A stretch of DNA of 64,000 nucleotides from Paenibacillus sp. SYP-B4298 (GCF_027627475.1 NZ_CP115484.1:5154501-5218500); one strand, 5' to 3'. Positions 16,672-26,347 are shown, counted from the stretch's first letter. Numbers and translations are program-made. The notes: generated by a model not told the origin, from the sequence alone.

Positions 16672-17892
16672 ATGTCGCAAACGGCGCTTCAAGCCGCTAC
16701 TCCCAGGCAAACAACCAACATCGTTCTGTTCGGCGTCAGCATGGCACATCTGCTCAATGACGCGATTCAGAACGCCGTTCCCGCCGTCTTTCCAATTTTC
16801 CAACAGTCGCTGTCGCTGACGTATGCCGAAATCGGGTGGGTAGCCTTCACGCTGAATGTGACGGCCTCCATCCTTCAACCGCTGATCGGCGCTTATACGG
16901 ATCGCAGGCCGATGCCGTGGCTGCTGCCGCTTGGCATGGTGTTCTCCTTACTCGGCGCCATCGGCCTCGCCTTCTCGCCAGGGCTCGCCATGCTGCTGCT
17001 ATCCGCGGCGCTGATCGGGGTCGGCTCGTCCGTGCTCCACCCTGAATCGTCGCGCGTCGCCCATCTTGTCGCTGGCAAGGGCCGCGGGCTCGCGCAATCC
17101 GTCTTCCAGGTCGGCGGCAACACCGGCCAGGCGCTGGCACCGCTCATGGTCGCGTTCATCATCACTCCGCTTGGGCAGCTTGGTTTTTTATGGTTTACGC
17201 TGCTAGCCATATCCGGCATCGTCATCCAGTGGTTCGTCGGCAGATGGTATGGCCGGCACCTGGAGATGCGCTCGATGATGCGAAAAGCGCCGACGGCTGT
17301 ATCAGATCCATCACCCTTCTCGCGCGGCTTCGTCGTATTCGTGCTGACGGTGCTGGTTCTGATGCTGTTCTCCAAATTTGTATACTTGGCGAGCATGACA
17401 GGGTATTATTCGTTCTACTTCATGGAGAAGTACGGCCTCCCGCTTGAGCGAGCGCAGGTGTCACTGTTCGCGCTGCAATTCGCGGGGATGGTCGGCACAC
17501 TGCTCGGCGGGCCGCTCGCGGATCGGTTCGGCCGCAAGAAGATCATCTGGTTCTCCATCGCAGGTACCGCACCGTTCTCGCTCTGGCTGCCTTACGCAGG
17601 TCCGATTGGTTCGGTCATCCTCTGCCTCGCGATCGGCGCCATTCTCATGTCAGGCTTCTCTGTCATCATCGTCTATGCGCAGGAGATGCTGCCGGGTCAA
17701 GTCGGCATGATCTCCGGTCTGTTCTTCGGCTTGTCGTTCGGCATGGGCGGGCTCGGTTCGGTCATCCTCGGCTTGCTCATGGATCATACCGGCGTAGCCG
17801 TCATCATCAAGGCGTGCGCCTTCCTACCGCTCCTCGGCCTGTTCGCGCTGCTGCTGCCTAAGGACTCGCGGCTTATGGCACGAAGCGCCTGA
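16672..17892 (+). CDS. MFS efflux protein, fosmidomycin-resistance (Fsr) type
   Basis: 406 residues, 12 predicted membrane helices. MAHLLNDAIQNAVPAVFPIF at residues 24-43 is the Fsr-family opening; GAYTDRRP in loop 2-3 and GPLADRFGRKK in loop 8-9 are MFS signature loops. AGAAAGGGTG lies 8 nt before the ATG. The family exports fosmidomycin and other small drugs. Codon use is GC-rich, unlike the AT-rich leader, and regulation is probably through the palindrome at 16528. Confidence 0.85.
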   Translation: MSQTALQAATPRQTTNIVLFGVSMAHLLNDAIQNAVPAVFPIFQQSLSLTYAEIGWVAFTLNVTASILQPLIGAYTDRRPMPWLLPLGMVFSLLGAIGLAFSPGLAMLLLSAALIGVGSSVLHPESSRVAHLVAGKGRGLAQSVFQVGGNTGQALAPLMVAFIITPLGQLGFLWFTLLAISGIVIQWFVGRWYGRHLEMRSMMRKAPTAVSDPSPFSRGFVVFVLTVLVLMLFSKFVYLASMTGYYSFYFMEKYGLPLERAQVSLFALQFAGMVGTLLGGPLADRFGRKKIIWFSIAGTAPFSLWLPYAGPIGSVILCLAIGAILMSGFSVIIVYAQEMLPGQVGMISGLFFGLSFGMGGLGSVILGLLMDHTGVAVIIKACAFLPLLGLFALLLPKDSRLMARSA

Positions 17893-17912
17893 CCCCAGTG
17901 AGCTAGTTGTTC

Positions 17913-17936
17913 GAGCCATTCCTGTCGGAATGGCTC
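17913..17936. terminator. Bidirectional hairpin between convergent MFS and proS genes
   Basis: GAGCCATTCC pairs with GGAATGGCTC around a TGTC loop, between two convergent stops. T-tracts are weak on both sides. Confidence 0.65.
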
Positions 17937-17954
17937 TGCTCCTGGCGAATGTTG

Positions 17955-19655
17955 CTAATTGCTGGCGCTGACTCGGAGGAGAGCGTCGTCGATTGCAAGC
18001 AACTGCTTGTCATTCGTGTAACGGTCGACGTATTCCACCTTGCCATGAATGGCATCCTTGCCCACGACAATACGAATCGGAAGGCCGATCAAGTCCGAAT
18101 CATTGAACTTCACCCCCGCACGCTCGTCCCTGTCGTCCAACAGCACATCGATCTTCCTCCTCCGTAACGTATCGTATATCGTCATGGCTACGTTTCTTTG
18201 GGTCTCATCCTTCATGGAGATGGGGATCAGATGCACGCTGTAAGGGGCAATAGACGTAGGCCACACGATTCCACGGTCATCATGATGCTGTTCCACAATA
18301 GCCGACAGCATTCGCGACACACCGATCCCGTAGCAACCCATCATCACCAGTTGCTCTCTTCCGTTCGCATCCAGATAGCGGGCTCCCAACACCTCACTGT
18401 ATTTCGTCCCGAGCTTGAAGACATGCCCTACCTCGATTCCCCTCACAAGGCGGAGCTTGCCGGGTTCGCATCGGGTGCATGCTTCTCCCTCCTTGACGTT
18501 GCGGAAATCACCGACGCGCTCGATCGTGAAATCCCGCCCCGGAACGACGTGCTTCACATGATATTCGCTTTCATTTGCACCAGCTACGCCGCACGCCATC
18601 CGAGCAACCGCATCATCGACAAGCAGAGGAATGGTTAACCCGATCGGCCCTGCGAACCCGACCGCGGCGCCTGTGACCCCTGTTATCGCCTCTGCATCAG
18701 CCAACGCTACTGTATCGGCTCCTAATGCATTCTTCACCTTCAGCTCGTTAGCTTCATGATCTCCGCGGACGAGGACCGCGACCAGATTTCCATCGGCCAT
18801 GTAGATGAGCGTCTTCATGAAATGACTCGGCTCGAGTTGCAGATGCTGGGTAAGCTGCTCTATGGTGCGCACGCCGGGCGTGTGGATTTTTTCATAAGCA
18901 GGGACATGATGGCCCATCCCTTCATTACATTCCTCCCTGGACGTTGCCTTCTCGATATTCGCCGCGTACCCGCAATGAGAGCATACGGCGATGATATCCT
19001 CCCCAATATCGGCTAGAGCCATAAACTCATGGGTGCCTCCCTGGCCACCGACTGCTCCCGCGTCGGCTTCTACCGCTCTGGTAGCTAGGCCGCACCGCTC
19101 GAATATTCGTTGGTATGCAGCATACATCGCTCGATACGACCGATCCAGTCCCTCCCATGAGGTGTCGAAGGAATAAGCATCCTTCATGAGAAACTCCCGC
19201 CCCCGGAGCAGACCCGAGCGTGGACGACGCTCATCGCGGAATTTCGTCTGGATCTGGTATAGTGTCACCGGCAGCCGACGATAGGAGTTGATCTCCTGCT
19301 GGACCAACATCGTAACGACCTCCTCATGCGTGGGGCCCAGTGCAAATTCTCGCTGATGACGATCTGTCAGTCTAATGAGCTCCGGTCCATAAGCCTCGTA
19401 GCGCCCCGACTCCCTCCACAATTCCGCAGGCTGCAGTGCTGGCATAAGAAGCTCCTGTGCGCCTGCGCCATCCAGCTCTTCGCGCACAATGCGTTCGATA
19501 TGGTGCAGGACGCGCCGACCGAGCGGCAGGTAAGTGTAGATACCGGCAGCAAGCTGACGGATAAAGCCCGCCCTTAATAGCAATCGGTGACTCATGACCT
19601 CCGCTTCCGCTGGCGCAGCTCGTAATGTGTTGGCAAATAGTTGGGTCTGACGCAT
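17955..19655 (-). CDS. proS: Prolyl-tRNA synthetase
   Basis: 566 residues, the usual length of the bacterial-type (editing) enzyme. It opens MRQTQLFANTLRAAPAEAEV; class II motif 2 is around TKFRDERRPRSGLLRGREFLMKD (cut here at the key R-x-E), the INS editing domain spans about residues 220-400, and motif 3 with the anticodon domain follows (GCYGIGVSRMLSAIVEQHHDD near 440). It attaches proline to tRNA-Pro in the cytoplasm. A T-box leader at about 19800-20036 controls it. Confidence 0.96.
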   Translation of the reverse strand: MRQTQLFANTLRAAPAEAEVMSHRLLLRAGFIRQLAAGIYTYLPLGRRVLHHIERIVREELDGAGAQELLMPALQPAELWRESGRYEAYGPELIRLTDRHQREFALGPTHEEVVTMLVQQEINSYRRLPVTLYQIQTKFRDERRPRSGLLRGREFLMKDAYSFDTSWEGLDRSYRAMYAAYQRIFERCGLATRAVEADAGAVGGQGGTHEFMALADIGEDIIAVCSHCGYAANIEKATSREECNEGMGHHVPAYEKIHTPGVRTIEQLTQHLQLEPSHFMKTLIYMADGNLVAVLVRGDHEANELKVKNALGADTVALADAEAITGVTGAAVGFAGPIGLTIPLLVDDAVARMACGVAGANESEYHVKHVVPGRDFTIERVGDFRNVKEGEACTRCEPGKLRLVRGIEVGHVFKLGTKYSEVLGARYLDANGREQLVMMGCYGIGVSRMLSAIVEQHHDDRGIVWPTSIAPYSVHLIPISMKDETQRNVAMTIYDTLRRRKIDVLLDDRDERAGVKFNDSDLIGLPIRIVVGKDAIHGKVEYVDRYTNDKQLLAIDDALLRVSASN

Positions 19656-19799
19656 ATGGATGCCCCCTTCTAGTGAGAAATTAGCGTAAATGGCTTACGC
19701 CGTCCTTGGCTGACAAAGCTTCTGTTCGCGTAGATATAGAAGCACATATAAGGCCAACAGCACTTATAAATTCTGGCGTGTAATATAATCGTCTTATAA

Positions 19800-20036
19800 T
19801 AAAAAAACACATTCGTCAGGGACGAATGTGTCGTGGTACCACCCTAAGTTTAATCGCGGATTGACTGCGATTCTCCATCCGAATAACGGTCGGTACCGGC
19901 AACGGTTACGTTGGTTTCCCCGCTGCAGCTCACAAGGCGGGGAAGGTATCATACGGGGGAGACCTTGCAGCACTAGGGTCCCTCTCTGCGCCACCGATTC
20001 TGATACATGCTCCTTGATCTTAGCAGTTATTGTCAT
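19800..20036 (-). promoter_or_regulatory. T-box riboswitch leader of proS
   Basis: On the minus strand the conserved antiterminator T-box GGGTGGTACCACG is at about 19833-19846, followed by a terminator: ACACATTCGTC and GACGAATGTGT (19807-19831) then seven T. Upstream, the AGAGAGGGACC segment and a loop with TGCTGCAAGG fit the distal part of stem I. CCT in GATACCTTCC (near 19946) is a plausible Pro specifier, though I cannot fold it with certainty. Uncharged tRNA-Pro would stabilise the antiterminator and switch proS on. Confidence 0.9.
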
Positions 20037-20102
20037 TTATTGCATTGATCATAGATGATCGCTCTTTCCTTGTCAAGAGTGACCGCTTGATAGCAGCCTT
20101 AC

Positions 20103-21311
20103 TTAATAATCACGCGCTGCATCGAACCATCCTTGAGCCATCTCCTCTGCAATCGGCTGACCGATCTGATTCACAGACTGGCTGAGCTGCCATACCGCTT
20201 CACCAAGATCCTCCCGTTCGGTCGTTTCGATGCCCTTGAGGGCGTTGAAGCGCTGGGTGAATGCGGTGATGGCAGCCTCCGCATCGGCAAGGCTGCTCGC
20301 CTCGGCCATAGCCGCCTGTGCAGTGTTGTACGCCTCGTTAGCCAGCTTGGACAGACGCTTCGGCCAGGAGGAGAACGGTCTGCCGTACTCGGTCTGCCAC
20401 CACTCTGCCTTTCGCAATTGGCTCACTGAGGCATAGTCGTTCCATGGGCGGGTCTTGGTACGAGCCTTCATCTGCTGCCTGAGTCGCTTGCCTGCGGTCT
20501 CCTCCACATTGTACGCAATGAACCTCTCCAGCAGCGGCCACGTGTTCAAGGACGGCAACGCCTCCAGATCAGGCATGAAGCGCAGCTCCAGACCCGTTAA
20601 CTGATCAAGCTGAGCCAGCTTGTCCAGATCACAGAAGCTCCCCCACAAGCTCAGAGACTCCAGGCTCGGGAATCGACTCAGACACTCCAGCGAGATGGGC
20701 TGTCCCATAGGAGCATTATGCAGCGTCAGGCTCGTCGCCTGGTACAGCTCACCCAGATCAGGGAGTATGAGCGGGGGGTCATCTCTGCGCCGACTGGTAT
20801 GCGGCGAGAGGGCTAACATGGATGGCATATCTCCCGTGACTGCGACGCGCGAGAGGTCGCCAGACAAGCCGAGGCGGAACAACCGCTTACCCAGCTTCAG
20901 GTGCAGACGTCCACCGGACGTATCCAACTCGATATGCAAGCCATGTATAGTGGACTGGCTGGCGTCCACCGCCATGTCTGCTGGCAGGATGGGCTCCCAC
21001 GACATCTCTTCAATGGGACGGCTCTGCGCCCAGGCGAAAAAGCCGGAGTCACTGCCCGTATAGCGCAGGTATCGCGGCCATGGAGAACCCGCCGGTGTAG
21101 CGAATGGCTCGAATACCGTCCAATCCATAGGAGCATCAGTTTCGACATGAAGGTCAGCCTTCTTCCCGAGTTGGGACGGCCCGATGGATAAGCTGCCTAC
21201 ACCAGGCTTAATGACCAGCGTATGACTGTCAGGAGCCGTCAGGTCGATAGGATAGTGGCCGACTTCGCTTATGGAACGGGCAGGAGGACGAGCTTGGTTA
21301 TTATTGGACAT
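20103..21311 (-). CDS. Leucine-rich-repeat-like protein of unknown function
   Basis: 402 residues from MSNNNQARPPARSIS; GAAAGGATG lies about 8 nt upstream. Middle third: irregular leucine-rich repeats (ATSLTLHNAPMG, FPSLESLSLWGSFCDLDKL, LTGLELRFMPDLEALPSL). C-terminal third: helical, with AYNTAQAAMAEASSLADAEAA, possibly coiled. No signal peptide or membrane segment, so probably cytoplasmic. Predicted partner or role unknown; such LRR proteins in Bacillales are often paralogous and variable. Confidence 0.7.
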   Translation of the reverse strand: MSNNNQARPPARSISEVGHYPIDLTAPDSHTLVIKPGVGSLSIGPSQLGKKADLHVETDAPMDWTVFEPFATPAGSPWPRYLRYTGSDSGFFAWAQSRPIEEMSWEPILPADMAVDASQSTIHGLHIELDTSGGRLHLKLGKRLFRLGLSGDLSRVAVTGDMPSMLALSPHTSRRRDDPPLILPDLGELYQATSLTLHNAPMGQPISLECLSRFPSLESLSLWGSFCDLDKLAQLDQLTGLELRFMPDLEALPSLNTWPLLERFIAYNVEETAGKRLRQQMKARTKTRPWNDYASVSQLRKAEWWQTEYGRPFSSWPKRLSKLANEAYNTAQAAMAEASSLADAEAAITAFTQRFNALKGIETTEREDLGEAVWQLSQSVNQIGQPIAEEMAQGWFDAARDY

Positions 21312-21452
21312 TGGGGTCATCCTTTCTTCTATAGCAAGGCGCACTGCTGCCACATAGAAAAGGTATTGTCCCTATAATAGAACATTCATTCGTCCCGAAT
21401 CAACGGTCAAAAGAACTAATGTTCGCCACCCCTTGCCAGTATGTCTATCCGC

Positions 21453-21689
21453 TCAGGTCCAAGCCCAGAAGAAAGCATCACGATCCCAAGCAATGCGACC
21501 GCGGTGAAGCTTGCGGAAGGCCTTCTTCACCTCTTTGGACAAGGATGCATTGCCGTTCTCATTCACAAACACGAATTGTTCACCGAAATGAGTCTTCACA
21601 TATTCAATCGCCTCGCTCTGGTACAGCATCCCCTTGAACCTGATTTCCTGCACCATCCACTCCGCCACCTGCTGCTCGGTTGTTTCCAT
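21453..21689 (-). CDS. Small conserved protein, DUF6953-like
   Basis: 78 residues from METTEQQVAEWMVQEI, with AAAGGGG upstream. KGMLYQSEAIEYVKTHFGEQF, then KEVKKAFRKLHRG and a Trp-rich end (WDRDAFFWAWT). I recall this pattern from small Bacillales proteins labelled DUF6953; function unknown. A 101-residue longer frame is open but lacks a ribosome site. Confidence 0.65.
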   Translation of the reverse strand: METTEQQVAEWMVQEIRFKGMLYQSEAIEYVKTHFGEQFVFVNENGNASLSKEVKKAFRKLHRGRIAWDRDAFFWAWT

Positions 21690-21905
21690 GAGATTATACC
21701 CCTTTCTATACCATGCACCATGCTTCCAACGCAGCTTCATCGCATGTCTATCCATCATACTTCCTTCGGGGCTTTTCGTCTATTTGGGGCCGGTCTATAG
21801 ATGAACAACCCGCCGCGGGACACATCCATACAGGTATTAGGCGGTTGCGAGTGTCTTGAGCATGCTGCCTCATGGCGACCACTCTTCAAGCTCTACTAGC
21901 TGTCC

Positions 21906-22733
21906 TCACTTCTTCTCGATAAACTTACCTTGTTGAAGTGTGAAGACGGTCATCGAGGTCTTGGGGTCACCCTCCTGTTGGTATTCCTCTTGCTGGTCAT
22001 CCTCTAAGGATGCATCCATCTCCGTCTGCCAATAGAACAGCTCCCCATGATCATCATTGAACTGGTAGCTGCCTATGACCAGGTGATACTTATCCTGAAA
22101 TGCAGAACGATCCTTAAGCGTCCCCTTCCAAGCCTCCGTCCATACTCCCGCATCGTCCATATACATGAGATGAGATTCGATGACATCGATCCCGGTGCCA
22201 CCTGTACGGGTAACGATGTTAAATATAGGGTTCATTCCCTCCGCACGAAATCTCTCCATGCTCCAGGATTCGACTTGCCACGGTTGTTCAAAGATCAATT
22301 GATAGGAGCCATCCGCCTGCTTGTCGAAGATAAAGAAATCACCAAGATGTACCCCGCCATCGATGCGGGCTAGCACCTCCGGCTCAATATCCTCATCAAT
22401 ATTTACCTCTTCAAAGGTCAAGCCGTCTAGGTAATAGTCCTTCCCCGCATTCCCTTGCTCTGTGATCCAGGCCGCAACTCTCTCCTTCGTAATTCCTGTC
22501 TGGGCAGAGAGAGAATGGCTCGCCTTGTCCAGGCTAACCTCCCCCTCCATCGCCTCCGCTACATCTCCGATCGGAGCGATCAGGGCAGCATGTTTAGGCT
22601 TTGCTTCTTCAGAGCCCAGCACTTCTTCATTAACAAACAGAGCAATCGAATTGGTGGTCACCAAAGCTCCCACACCCACTGCGCATACAACCAGCATTTT
22701 GAGCGCAACACGCAAACCTCGTATCCCTTTCAT
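21906..22733 (-). CDS. Exported or membrane-anchored protein of unknown function
   Basis: 275 residues from MKGIRGLRVALKML; GGGAGG lies 5 nt upstream. A single N-terminal hydrophobic segment (VVCAVGVGALVTTNSIALF) acts as signal or anchor. The rest is acidic and soluble, with no recognised domain; it ends with a Gln/Glu-rich stretch (DDQQEEYQQEG). It has no lipobox Cys. Its frame is open upstream to 22937, but those codons are AT-rich and not coding-like. Confidence 0.6.
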   Translation of the reverse strand: MKGIRGLRVALKMLVVCAVGVGALVTTNSIALFVNEEVLGSEEAKPKHAALIAPIGDVAEAMEGEVSLDKASHSLSAQTGITKERVAAWITEQGNAGKDYYLDGLTFEEVNIDEDIEPEVLARIDGGVHLGDFFIFDKQADGSYQLIFEQPWQVESWSMERFRAEGMNPIFNIVTRTGGTGIDVIESHLMYMDDAGVWTEAWKGTLKDRSAFQDKYHLVIGSYQFNDDHGELFYWQTEMDASLEDDQQEEYQQEGDPKTSMTVFTLQQGKFIEKK

Positions 22734-23009
22734 CATACCCTCCCACTTACCTGCACTATTTTTACTATTAAGACGATGTACAACAACCAAAAGTTTCCTA
22801 ATAATAGAAAATATGAGTTCGAGAGTATATTGAATGGATTTCCCGTGTTGATCCAACCTGACTATACATCTATAATGGAGATAATTTACATGAAGGTGAG
22901 TGATTCTTATGTTAATCCCTACATCCGTCACATCCAATAATCAGGTACGGAAGGGATAAATCCCAACGATCCCATTCCGTGTTATATCCAACCTACGGAG
23001 GGAACATGT

Positions 23010-23777
23010 ATGTCTTATAGCTATTATGGAGAACTATGTACAGAGGTTTATGAGCTCACGAAGAAAACGGGCCAATCGATCGGCGGGGATATCGAATATT
23101 ATCGTGACCGATTGAAGCATTGCAAGGGACGCGTTCTTGAAGTCATGGTCGGATCTGGACGTGTGCTGGTTCCGCTACTAGAATCCGGTCTGACTGTGGA
23201 TGGCGTGGACTATTCGCCCGAAATGTTGGCTGCTTGCCGTCAACGTTGTGAAGAACGAGCGTTAGCCGCCGATCTGTACGAATCTAGTCTTCAAGACCTT
23301 TCTCTGCCCCATCAATATGAGGCGATCATCATTCCAAGCGGTTCATTCTTATTGATCGAGAAGCGAGAAGAGTCGCTTCACGTCTTGCAACGTCTGTACG
23401 ACCATCTTCAGCCAGGCGGACGCCTTGTGCTTGATCTGTTCCTGCCTGACACTCAGTTCGAGTGTGGTTCGTTCAGTGGAGCATCCTCATTCACCTTGCC
23501 TAATGGTGACCTCATCACCATGGAGGAGAAGCTTGTTGAGGCCGATTTCTACCATCAATACAAGGTTACCTTAATAAAATACGAGAAATGGCGTCATGGC
23601 GCACTGATTCAGACAGAGCTGCAGCGACTTGCACTACGTTGGTATGGGGTCGAGGAATTCAAGCTCGTGCTGGAAAGCATCGGCTTCTCAGATGTGGTTG
23701 TATCGGCTGACTTCGAATATGGCAAGTCACCTGCACATCGGAATCAGAATTATGTATACGAAGCCTATCGCAAGTAA
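23010..23777 (+). CDS. Class I SAM-dependent methyltransferase
   Basis: 255 residues. Motif I is VLEVMVGSGRVLVPLLESG (residues 44-62), followed by VDGVDYSPEML (acidic loop) and LQPGGRLVLDLFLPD (motif post-III). GGAGGGAAC precedes the ATG. The substrate is not predictable; small-molecule methyltransferases of this type are common singletons. It ends just before a strong terminator. Confidence 0.85.
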   Translation: MSYSYYGELCTEVYELTKKTGQSIGGDIEYYRDRLKHCKGRVLEVMVGSGRVLVPLLESGLTVDGVDYSPEMLAACRQRCEERALAADLYESSLQDLSLPHQYEAIIIPSGSFLLIEKREESLHVLQRLYDHLQPGGRLVLDLFLPDTQFECGSFSGASSFTLPNGDLITMEEKLVEADFYHQYKVTLIKYEKWRHGALIQTELQRLALRWYGVEEFKLVLESIGFSDVVVSADFEYGKSPAHRNQNYVYEAYRK

Positions 23778-23782
23778 GCAGC

Positions 23783-23818
23783 CTCAGGGGTTCTGGGTAA
23801 TTAGCCAGGACCCCTGAG
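23783..23818 (+). terminator. Terminator of the methyltransferase gene
   Basis: A 14-bp stem, CTCAGGGGTTCTGG with CCAGGACCCCTGAG, one mismatch, 8-nt loop, then TTTGG. It starts 5 nt after the stop codon. Confidence 0.75.
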
Positions 23819-23927
23819 TTTGGTCATCGAGAAATCTCGATGTATTCGAGCAAGGAAAGAGCAACCATGGACAAGAACAACGCCTGTAATGGAGTGTATG
23901 AGCGTAGTCTTAATGAGCGCTTGTATA

Positions 23928-24833
23928 TTATTTAATTGAACTGGTTTCACCGATTATAAAATGACTTACTGTCTCTCTAAACAATTCTATCTGCTCCTTA
24001 TGTGGCGTATGACCACAGTTATTGAATATCGCCATTTCACCTTGCGCGGTTTCACGATAAGCACGAATATGATGTTCACACGTCACGGGGTCATGGTCTC
24101 CTATTATTAATAATGAGGGAACGGTTAAACGGGATAAGAGCGGAACGACTGACTCGAATATTTTCCCTTCCTCTATTAATCGTTTTAGATGAATATCTGT
24201 TCGATCTGCAAATTCATCCCACTCCTCATCTGAATATAACGAATAGTTGGATGGAATCTCATCATTCGAGTAAATCCGTCCCTTGTTGTCCCCTAACTCC
24301 TCTCCTAAATGAAGGTACTCTCTAAATAGTTGGTCTGCAGGCAAATCTTCCTCTAGCCGTTCCAAACATTGCTGTGACTGTCCCGAATCCCCCATGAGCT
24401 CAAATAGATTAGCAGCCTTCTTCAACAAGCTTCTGGCTGTCCATCCAAAATCGAATGTAGGACATTCAAAAATTACCCGATTAACAGACGCTGGATAGTG
24501 GACAGCATATATCAAGGCAAGGTACCCCCCAAATGAATGACCAATAACCGACCAGTCGTTGATACCAAGCTGACGACGAAGCTCCTCACAATCATCAATC
24601 AGATCTTGAAGCCCAAAAGACTCATGCTCCAAAATCCTCTCGGACCGACAAACTCCCCTCTGATCAATTGCAATGACATATAATTCGGCTGCAAGCCTCT
24701 TAGCTTGGTGTAGGACAAACTCATAACAGCTCTCACCCGGCCCACCATGCAAAAAAAGCACTGCAGGTGAGCTTTTCTTACCGAAAATTTCGACATGTAT
24801 CCCTTTTCCGCGAATTTGCATGGAATGGTTCAT
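23928..24833 (-). CDS. Alpha/beta hydrolase, proline-iminopeptidase-like
   Basis: 301 residues. HGGPGESCYEF (residues 30-40) is the oxyanion-hole motif of the S33 aminopeptidase group, GHSFGG (near 98) is the nucleophile elbow, IIGDHDPVTCEHH holds the likely acid, and NNCGHTPHKEQ the His. No signal peptide. From here rightward the sequence is AT-richer. Substrate unknown: peptidase or esterase. Confidence 0.82.
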   Translation of the reverse strand: MNHSMQIRGKGIHVEIFGKKSSPAVLFLHGGPGESCYEFVLHQAKRLAAELYVIAIDQRGVCRSERILEHESFGLQDLIDDCEELRRQLGINDWSVIGHSFGGYLALIYAVHYPASVNRVIFECPTFDFGWTARSLLKKAANLFELMGDSGQSQQCLERLEEDLPADQLFREYLHLGEELGDNKGRIYSNDEIPSNYSLYSDEEWDEFADRTDIHLKRLIEEGKIFESVVPLLSRLTVPSLLIIGDHDPVTCEHHIRAYRETAQGEMAIFNNCGHTPHKEQIELFRETVSHFIIGETSSIK

Positions 24834-24943
24834 TCTTTTCTCTCCTTTGGCTCCTAAAATGAATGTTCGTATTATCGATCACCATCGTCTCCTGAGACAG
24901 CTTAGGGCTCCCGCAGGCCTTGCCTCTCTGAGTAGAAATCCGC

Positions 24944-24972
24944 TTGTGACAATATCGCATTCCTGCTACAAT
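24944..24972 (+). promoter_or_regulatory. SigA-type promoter of the Bcr-like efflux gene
   Basis: TTGTGA, a 17-nt spacer and TACAAT. It is 150 nt upstream of the efflux gene, leaving room for the leader described next. Confidence 0.6.
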
Positions 24973-25019
24973 ACTAAAAGTTATTCTCCCCCTATAATAA
25001 TAAAAGGTTGTTGAGTTGA

Positions 25020-25067
25020 ATGATGTCATTTTCCCGATTGTGCAAATGCAAGCCCCCTATCCCGTAA
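25020..25067 (+). CDS. Putative 15-residue leader peptide of efflux gene
   Basis: ATG ATG then 13 sense codons ending in TAA: MMSFSRLCKCKPPIP. Its codons for KPPI cover the 5' arm of the hairpin that hides the ribosome site of the downstream pump gene. The ribosome site is weak (AAAGG 12 nt upstream). Short length means this could be chance; the overlap with the hairpin is the reason to list it. Confidence 0.4.
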   Translation: MMSFSRLCKCKPPIP

Positions 25068-25116
25068 TCTCAACAAACGAATAATGATTTGATTGAGATT
25101 TTGCAAGTATAGGGGG
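25053..25116 (+). promoter_or_regulatory. Translational attenuator hairpin sequestering a ribosome site
   Basis: Two nested stems: CCCCCTAT (25053-25060) with ATAGGGGG (25109-25116), and AATCTCAA (25066-25073) with TTGAGATT (25093-25100). The GGGGG of the 3' arm is the ribosome-binding site for the ATG at 25125. A ribosome stalled on the leader peptide would open the outer stem and free it, the logic known from drug-inducible resistance genes. Confidence 0.6.
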
Positions 25117-25124
25117 AAGCAACC

Positions 25125-26312
25125 ATGTTAAGAAAAGTCTCAGTGCCATCATTATGGTTATTTATCGTATTAGTAGGTTTTCCACAAATAAGTGAAACGA
25201 TCTATACACCATCATTACCTGATATTGCAGAGCAGCTCCAAGCAAGCGGCAATCGTATCCAATTAACATTAAGCATCTATTTTCTAGGCTTTGCTGCGGG
25301 AGTATTTTGCTGGGGCAGATTATCCGATTTCATTGGCCGCAGACCTTCCCTATTGTGGGGGATTGCTGTCTATGGAGTCGGCAGCCTTGGCTGTTATGTC
25401 GCGCCATCGGTTGAATGGCTGCTTGTTAGCCGTTTTGTTCAAGCCTTCGGAGCAAGTACAGGCTCTGTTGTGACACAGACCATTTTGCGGGAGAGCATCC
25501 CGGATGATCAGCGACATGGCATGTTTGCTCAAATTTCTGCCGCGCTCGCTTTTACTCCAGCTATCGGGCCATTGCTGGGTGGATGGATCGATCAGTGGCT
25601 TGGCTTCCGTGCTGTTTTTATGACCTTGATTGTGATGAGTATTGCCATCTTCGTCTATACGTGGACCTCTTTGCCGGAAACACGAGATGCTGCTACAATT
25701 ACAAAGACTAGCTCCTTTGCTGTAGCTGGCAGAATGATTAAAGATAGCTATATCTGGACATTCAGTTTTTTGATTGGTGCAACGAACGGGATTTTATTTA
25801 GCTATTATGCAGAGGCTCCTTTTATTTTTATTGACTTCTTCGGACTGGAGCCTGGTTGGTTTGGATTGCTTGGCATTTGTGTGGCTGTGTCGTCTATTAT
25901 GGGCGCTATACTGTCCAAGAAGCTTCTGCGCAGGCTGAGCGCTGAAACAATTATTTTCTATGGCTGCCTTACGACTGCTCTCGGGACTCTGATCTTCACG
26001 GCTTTCGCTTTGACGGGACTGCAGTCCAACGCAATGTCGATGGTCTTCATCCTTGTCTGTCTCTTTATTGTGCTCCTTGGCATCGGTATGACAATTCCGA
26101 ATTGCTTAAGCCTGGCCCTGGTTCAGTATAAAGATGCGATCGGCACTGCAGGAGCGATATTCGGGCTGAGCTACTATTTGCTTGTTAGCTTGATAACGAG
26201 CGGTATGAGCTATTTTCATAATGAGTCTTTGCTTACGATGCCCCTTTACTTTCTCGGTCTAGCCATTGTAATGCTCCTAGTCAGCAGAGCTCTGGTTAAC
26301 AGAAACAGGTGA
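25125..26312 (+). CDS. MFS drug efflux protein, Bcr/CflA type
   Basis: 395 residues, 12 predicted membrane helices. ETIYTPSLPDIAEQL in helix 1 and GRLSDFIGRRPSLLWG in loop 2-3 are typical of the Bcr/CflA drug:H+ antiporter family; motif C is at SAALAFTPAIGPLLGG. Likely exports bicyclomycin, chloramphenicol or similar compounds. Expression appears controlled by the leader hairpin at 25053. Confidence 0.88.
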   Translation: MLRKVSVPSLWLFIVLVGFPQISETIYTPSLPDIAEQLQASGNRIQLTLSIYFLGFAAGVFCWGRLSDFIGRRPSLLWGIAVYGVGSLGCYVAPSVEWLLVSRFVQAFGASTGSVVTQTILRESIPDDQRHGMFAQISAALAFTPAIGPLLGGWIDQWLGFRAVFMTLIVMSIAIFVYTWTSLPETRDAATITKTSSFAVAGRMIKDSYIWTFSFLIGATNGILFSYYAEAPFIFIDFFGLEPGWFGLLGICVAVSSIMGAILSKKLLRRLSAETIIFYGCLTTALGTLIFTAFALTGLQSNAMSMVFILVCLFIVLLGIGMTIPNCLSLALVQYKDAIGTAGAIFGLSYYLLVSLITSGMSYFHNESLLTMPLYFLGLAIVMLLVSRALVNRNR

Positions 26313-26347
26313 GAACAAAGCCTTATAGCGAAGTGATCATACGATTG

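Noticed and set aside
16847-17396. Long reverse frames inside the MFS gene
   Set aside because: GC-rich antisense shadows with no ribosome sites or family resemblance; the same holds for antisense frames in the ABC, methyltransferase and peptidase genes.
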